Source: Bog-756 sp963833585
Lineage (GTDB): Bacteria; Actinomycetota; Acidimicrobiia; Acidimicrobiales; RAAP-2
Assembly (NCBI GenBank): GCA_963833585.1
Contig: CAWHYF010000003.1
Location: forward strand, 186,001-250,000
Length of the DNA: 64,000 bases
Reading direction: 5' to 3'
Below, one piece after another: positions 63,057-64,000 of this stretch. The notes below the pieces were generated by a model. It was given only the letters and a program-made list of their open reading frames with translations, was not told where the DNA came from and did not search any database. Positions within the stretch are counted from its first letter, which is position 1; each line of letters begins with the position of its first letter. Position numbers and translations under genes: made by a program.

Positions 63057-63783
63057 CTAGAGGGCCAACGTCGCGCCGCCGTCCACCACCAACGCGGCAC
63101 CGTTGGTGAACCGGGCCTGTTCGGAGCAAAGGAAGGCGGCGATGCACCCGAAGTCGGACGGGTCACCCATCGGCCCAGTCCCGCCCAGCTCCTTCATCCG
63201 GTCGGTGGCGTGGGGACCGGGACAGAGCAGGTTCATCGTGATGTTCCGCTCCTCGGCGGCTGCGTCCTGTGCCGCCGTCTTGACCCAGGCCCACAGCCCG
63301 GTCCGCGCCGCATTCGACAGGGCCAGTGTCGGTATCGGTTGGACCACCGAGTACGAGGTGATGTAGACGAACCGTCCCCATCGGTGGTCCCGCATCGAAG
63401 GGACCGCCGCCCGGGTCAGCCGGATGGCAGACAACAGATTGGCATTGAGGGCCGCCTCCAGCTGGGCGTCGTCGAGTTCCAAGGCCCGACCCGGCGGCGG
63501 ACCCCCGGCATTGGCGATCACGATGTCGACGGCACCGAAGGTGGCCAAGGTGGCTTCGACCAGCTCGGCGGGCGCGCCCGCTTCGGTGATATCGGCCACG
63601 CGGCGTGGCCACCTCGGCACCCGAGGACCGCAGGGAAGACGCCGCCTCGGCCAGCGTGGACCCGTTGCGGGATGACAGCATGACTCGGGCCCCCTCTGCT
63701 GCCAACGCCTCCGCCGTGGCCCGGCCGAGCCCACGTGAGCCGGCAACCACCAGGGCCGCCCTCCCTGCGATTCCGAGATCCAT
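63057..63783 (-). CDS. SDR-family oxidoreductase, interrupted by a single-base frameshift
   Basis: A short-chain dehydrogenase of about 241 residues if one base is removed. The first frame, from the ATG at 63783 behind AGGAGGA, reads AALVVAGSRGLGRATAEALAAEGARVMLSSRNGSTLAEAASSLRSSGAEVATP. The second frame continues VADITEAGAPAELVEATLATFGAVDIVIANAGG...YITSYSVVQP...LSNAARTGLWAWVKTAAQ and ends VVDGGATLAL. One extra base in the GC run at 63600-63604 accounts for the break. The usual catalytic Tyr-x3-Lys reads SNAARTG, so the tyrosine is missing in either frame. That resembles the atypical SDR group seen in actinobacteria. Substrate unknown. Confidence 0.8.
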
Positions 63784-63795
63784 CCGAGGGTCCTC

Positions 63796-64000
63796 CTAGG
63801 CGTCGATCACGACCAGTGCGTGATCGGCCTTGTTGAGCGGTTCGGGGGCGCCGTCCTGTCCGACCACCACGATGTCCTCCAGGCGCATGCCGAATCGACC
63901 GGGCAGGTAGATTCCGGGCTCAACCGAGAAGGCGTGGCCCGGTTGGAGGGAGACATCGTTTCCCGCCACCAGGTACGGGTCCTCGTGCTCCTCGATCCCG
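63796..64000 (-). CDS. Xaa-Pro peptidase (M24 family), C-terminal end only
   Basis: The last 67 residues of an M24 metallopeptidase. GIEEHEDPYLVAGNDVSLQPGHAFSVEPGIYLPGRFGMRLEDIVVVGQDG contains the HExPY, VEPGIY and RLEDxVVV metal-site blocks characteristic of Xaa-Pro aminopeptidases and dipeptidases. The stop (TAG, 63798-63796) is followed 12 bases later by the SDR start, so they are co-transcribed. The 5' part lies beyond the window. Confidence 0.88.
   Translation of the reverse strand, partial: GIEEHEDPYLVAGNDVSLQPGHAFSVEPGIYLPGRFGMRLEDIVVVGQDGAPEPLNKADHALVVIDA

Overview
The window is about 64 kb of very GC-rich chromosomal DNA with dense, mostly operonic, GTG/ATG-started genes. Gene content points to an actinobacterium outside the classical actinomycetes, and an Acidimicrobiia-like lineage fits best. 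The grounds are F420 genes (cofD, cofE), ftsEX beside prfB and secA, a DUF5719-type protein beside a large membrane glycosyltransferase, biotin-dependent acyl-CoA carboxylase and B12-dependent mutase genes. No plasmid, phage, IS element, CRISPR array, rRNA or tRNA was recognised. The lineage is an inference from gene content only.

Layout. 1-9.6 kb (minus strand): a partial sugar nucleotidyltransferase, a serine hydrolase, ftsX-ftsE, prfB, secA and a short ribosome hibernation factor. A 618-bp gene-free stretch follows that may encode a structured RNA. 8.2-15.4 kb: an SIS-type phosphosugar isomerase, a Trm112-like protein, phosphomannomutase, a LON-domain protein, a large polytopic membrane protein and a CPBP protease. 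15.5-19.6 kb: ftsH, a methyltransferase, an SRPBCC protein and a tiny HiPIP-like four-cysteine protein. 19.6-30 kb: a DUF5719-type protein, a frameshifted GT2 membrane glycosyltransferase, a small helical protein behind an AT-rich palindromic promoter, and a sugar reductase with three GT4 glycosyltransferases. 30-34.3 kb: cofD-cofE, an FKBP isomerase and a DEAD-box helicase. 34.4-44 kb: a minus-strand envelope-polysaccharide block (epimerase, NDP-mannose-type pyrophosphorylase, anchored secreted protein, two GT2 enzymes, UDP-xylose synthase, UDP-glucose dehydrogenase, rmlD, rmlB). 44-50 kb: birA diverging from a biotin carboxylase/BCCP gene, an M20 amidohydrolase, an acyl-CoA mutase and a rhodanese-MoeB protein. 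51-64 kb: a Tat-exported phosphoesterase, a nitroreductase, an ArsR/AHSA1 pair, an unknown protein, gpsA, an ATP:cobalamin adenosyltransferase fused in frame to leucyl aminopeptidase, metH (frameshifted), a proline-rich membrane protein, an SDR (frameshifted) and a partial M24 peptidase.

How it fits together. Mannose, rhamnose, glucuronate/xylose and deoxy-sugar precursor enzymes sit among at least six glycosyltransferases, so much of the window builds surface glycans. The combination of phosphomannomutase, SIS isomerase, Trm112-like protein, cofD/cofE, mannose-1-P guanylyltransferase-like protein, WbbL-like transferase and rmlD recalls the conserved mycobacterial/streptomycete manB-fbiAB-wbbL-rmlD neighbourhood. 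BirA, the biotin carboxylase, the mutase, the cobalamin adenosyltransferase and MetH form a biotin/B12 theme.

Three conserved genes (the GT2 enzyme, metH and the SDR) are each interrupted by what looks like a single-base indel. That pattern suggests consensus errors in the assembly rather than three independent gene losses. The sharpest regulatory signal is at 53525-53580: two near-identical 16-bp palindromes on the -35 and the -10/start codon of an ArsR gene that appears to be leaderless.
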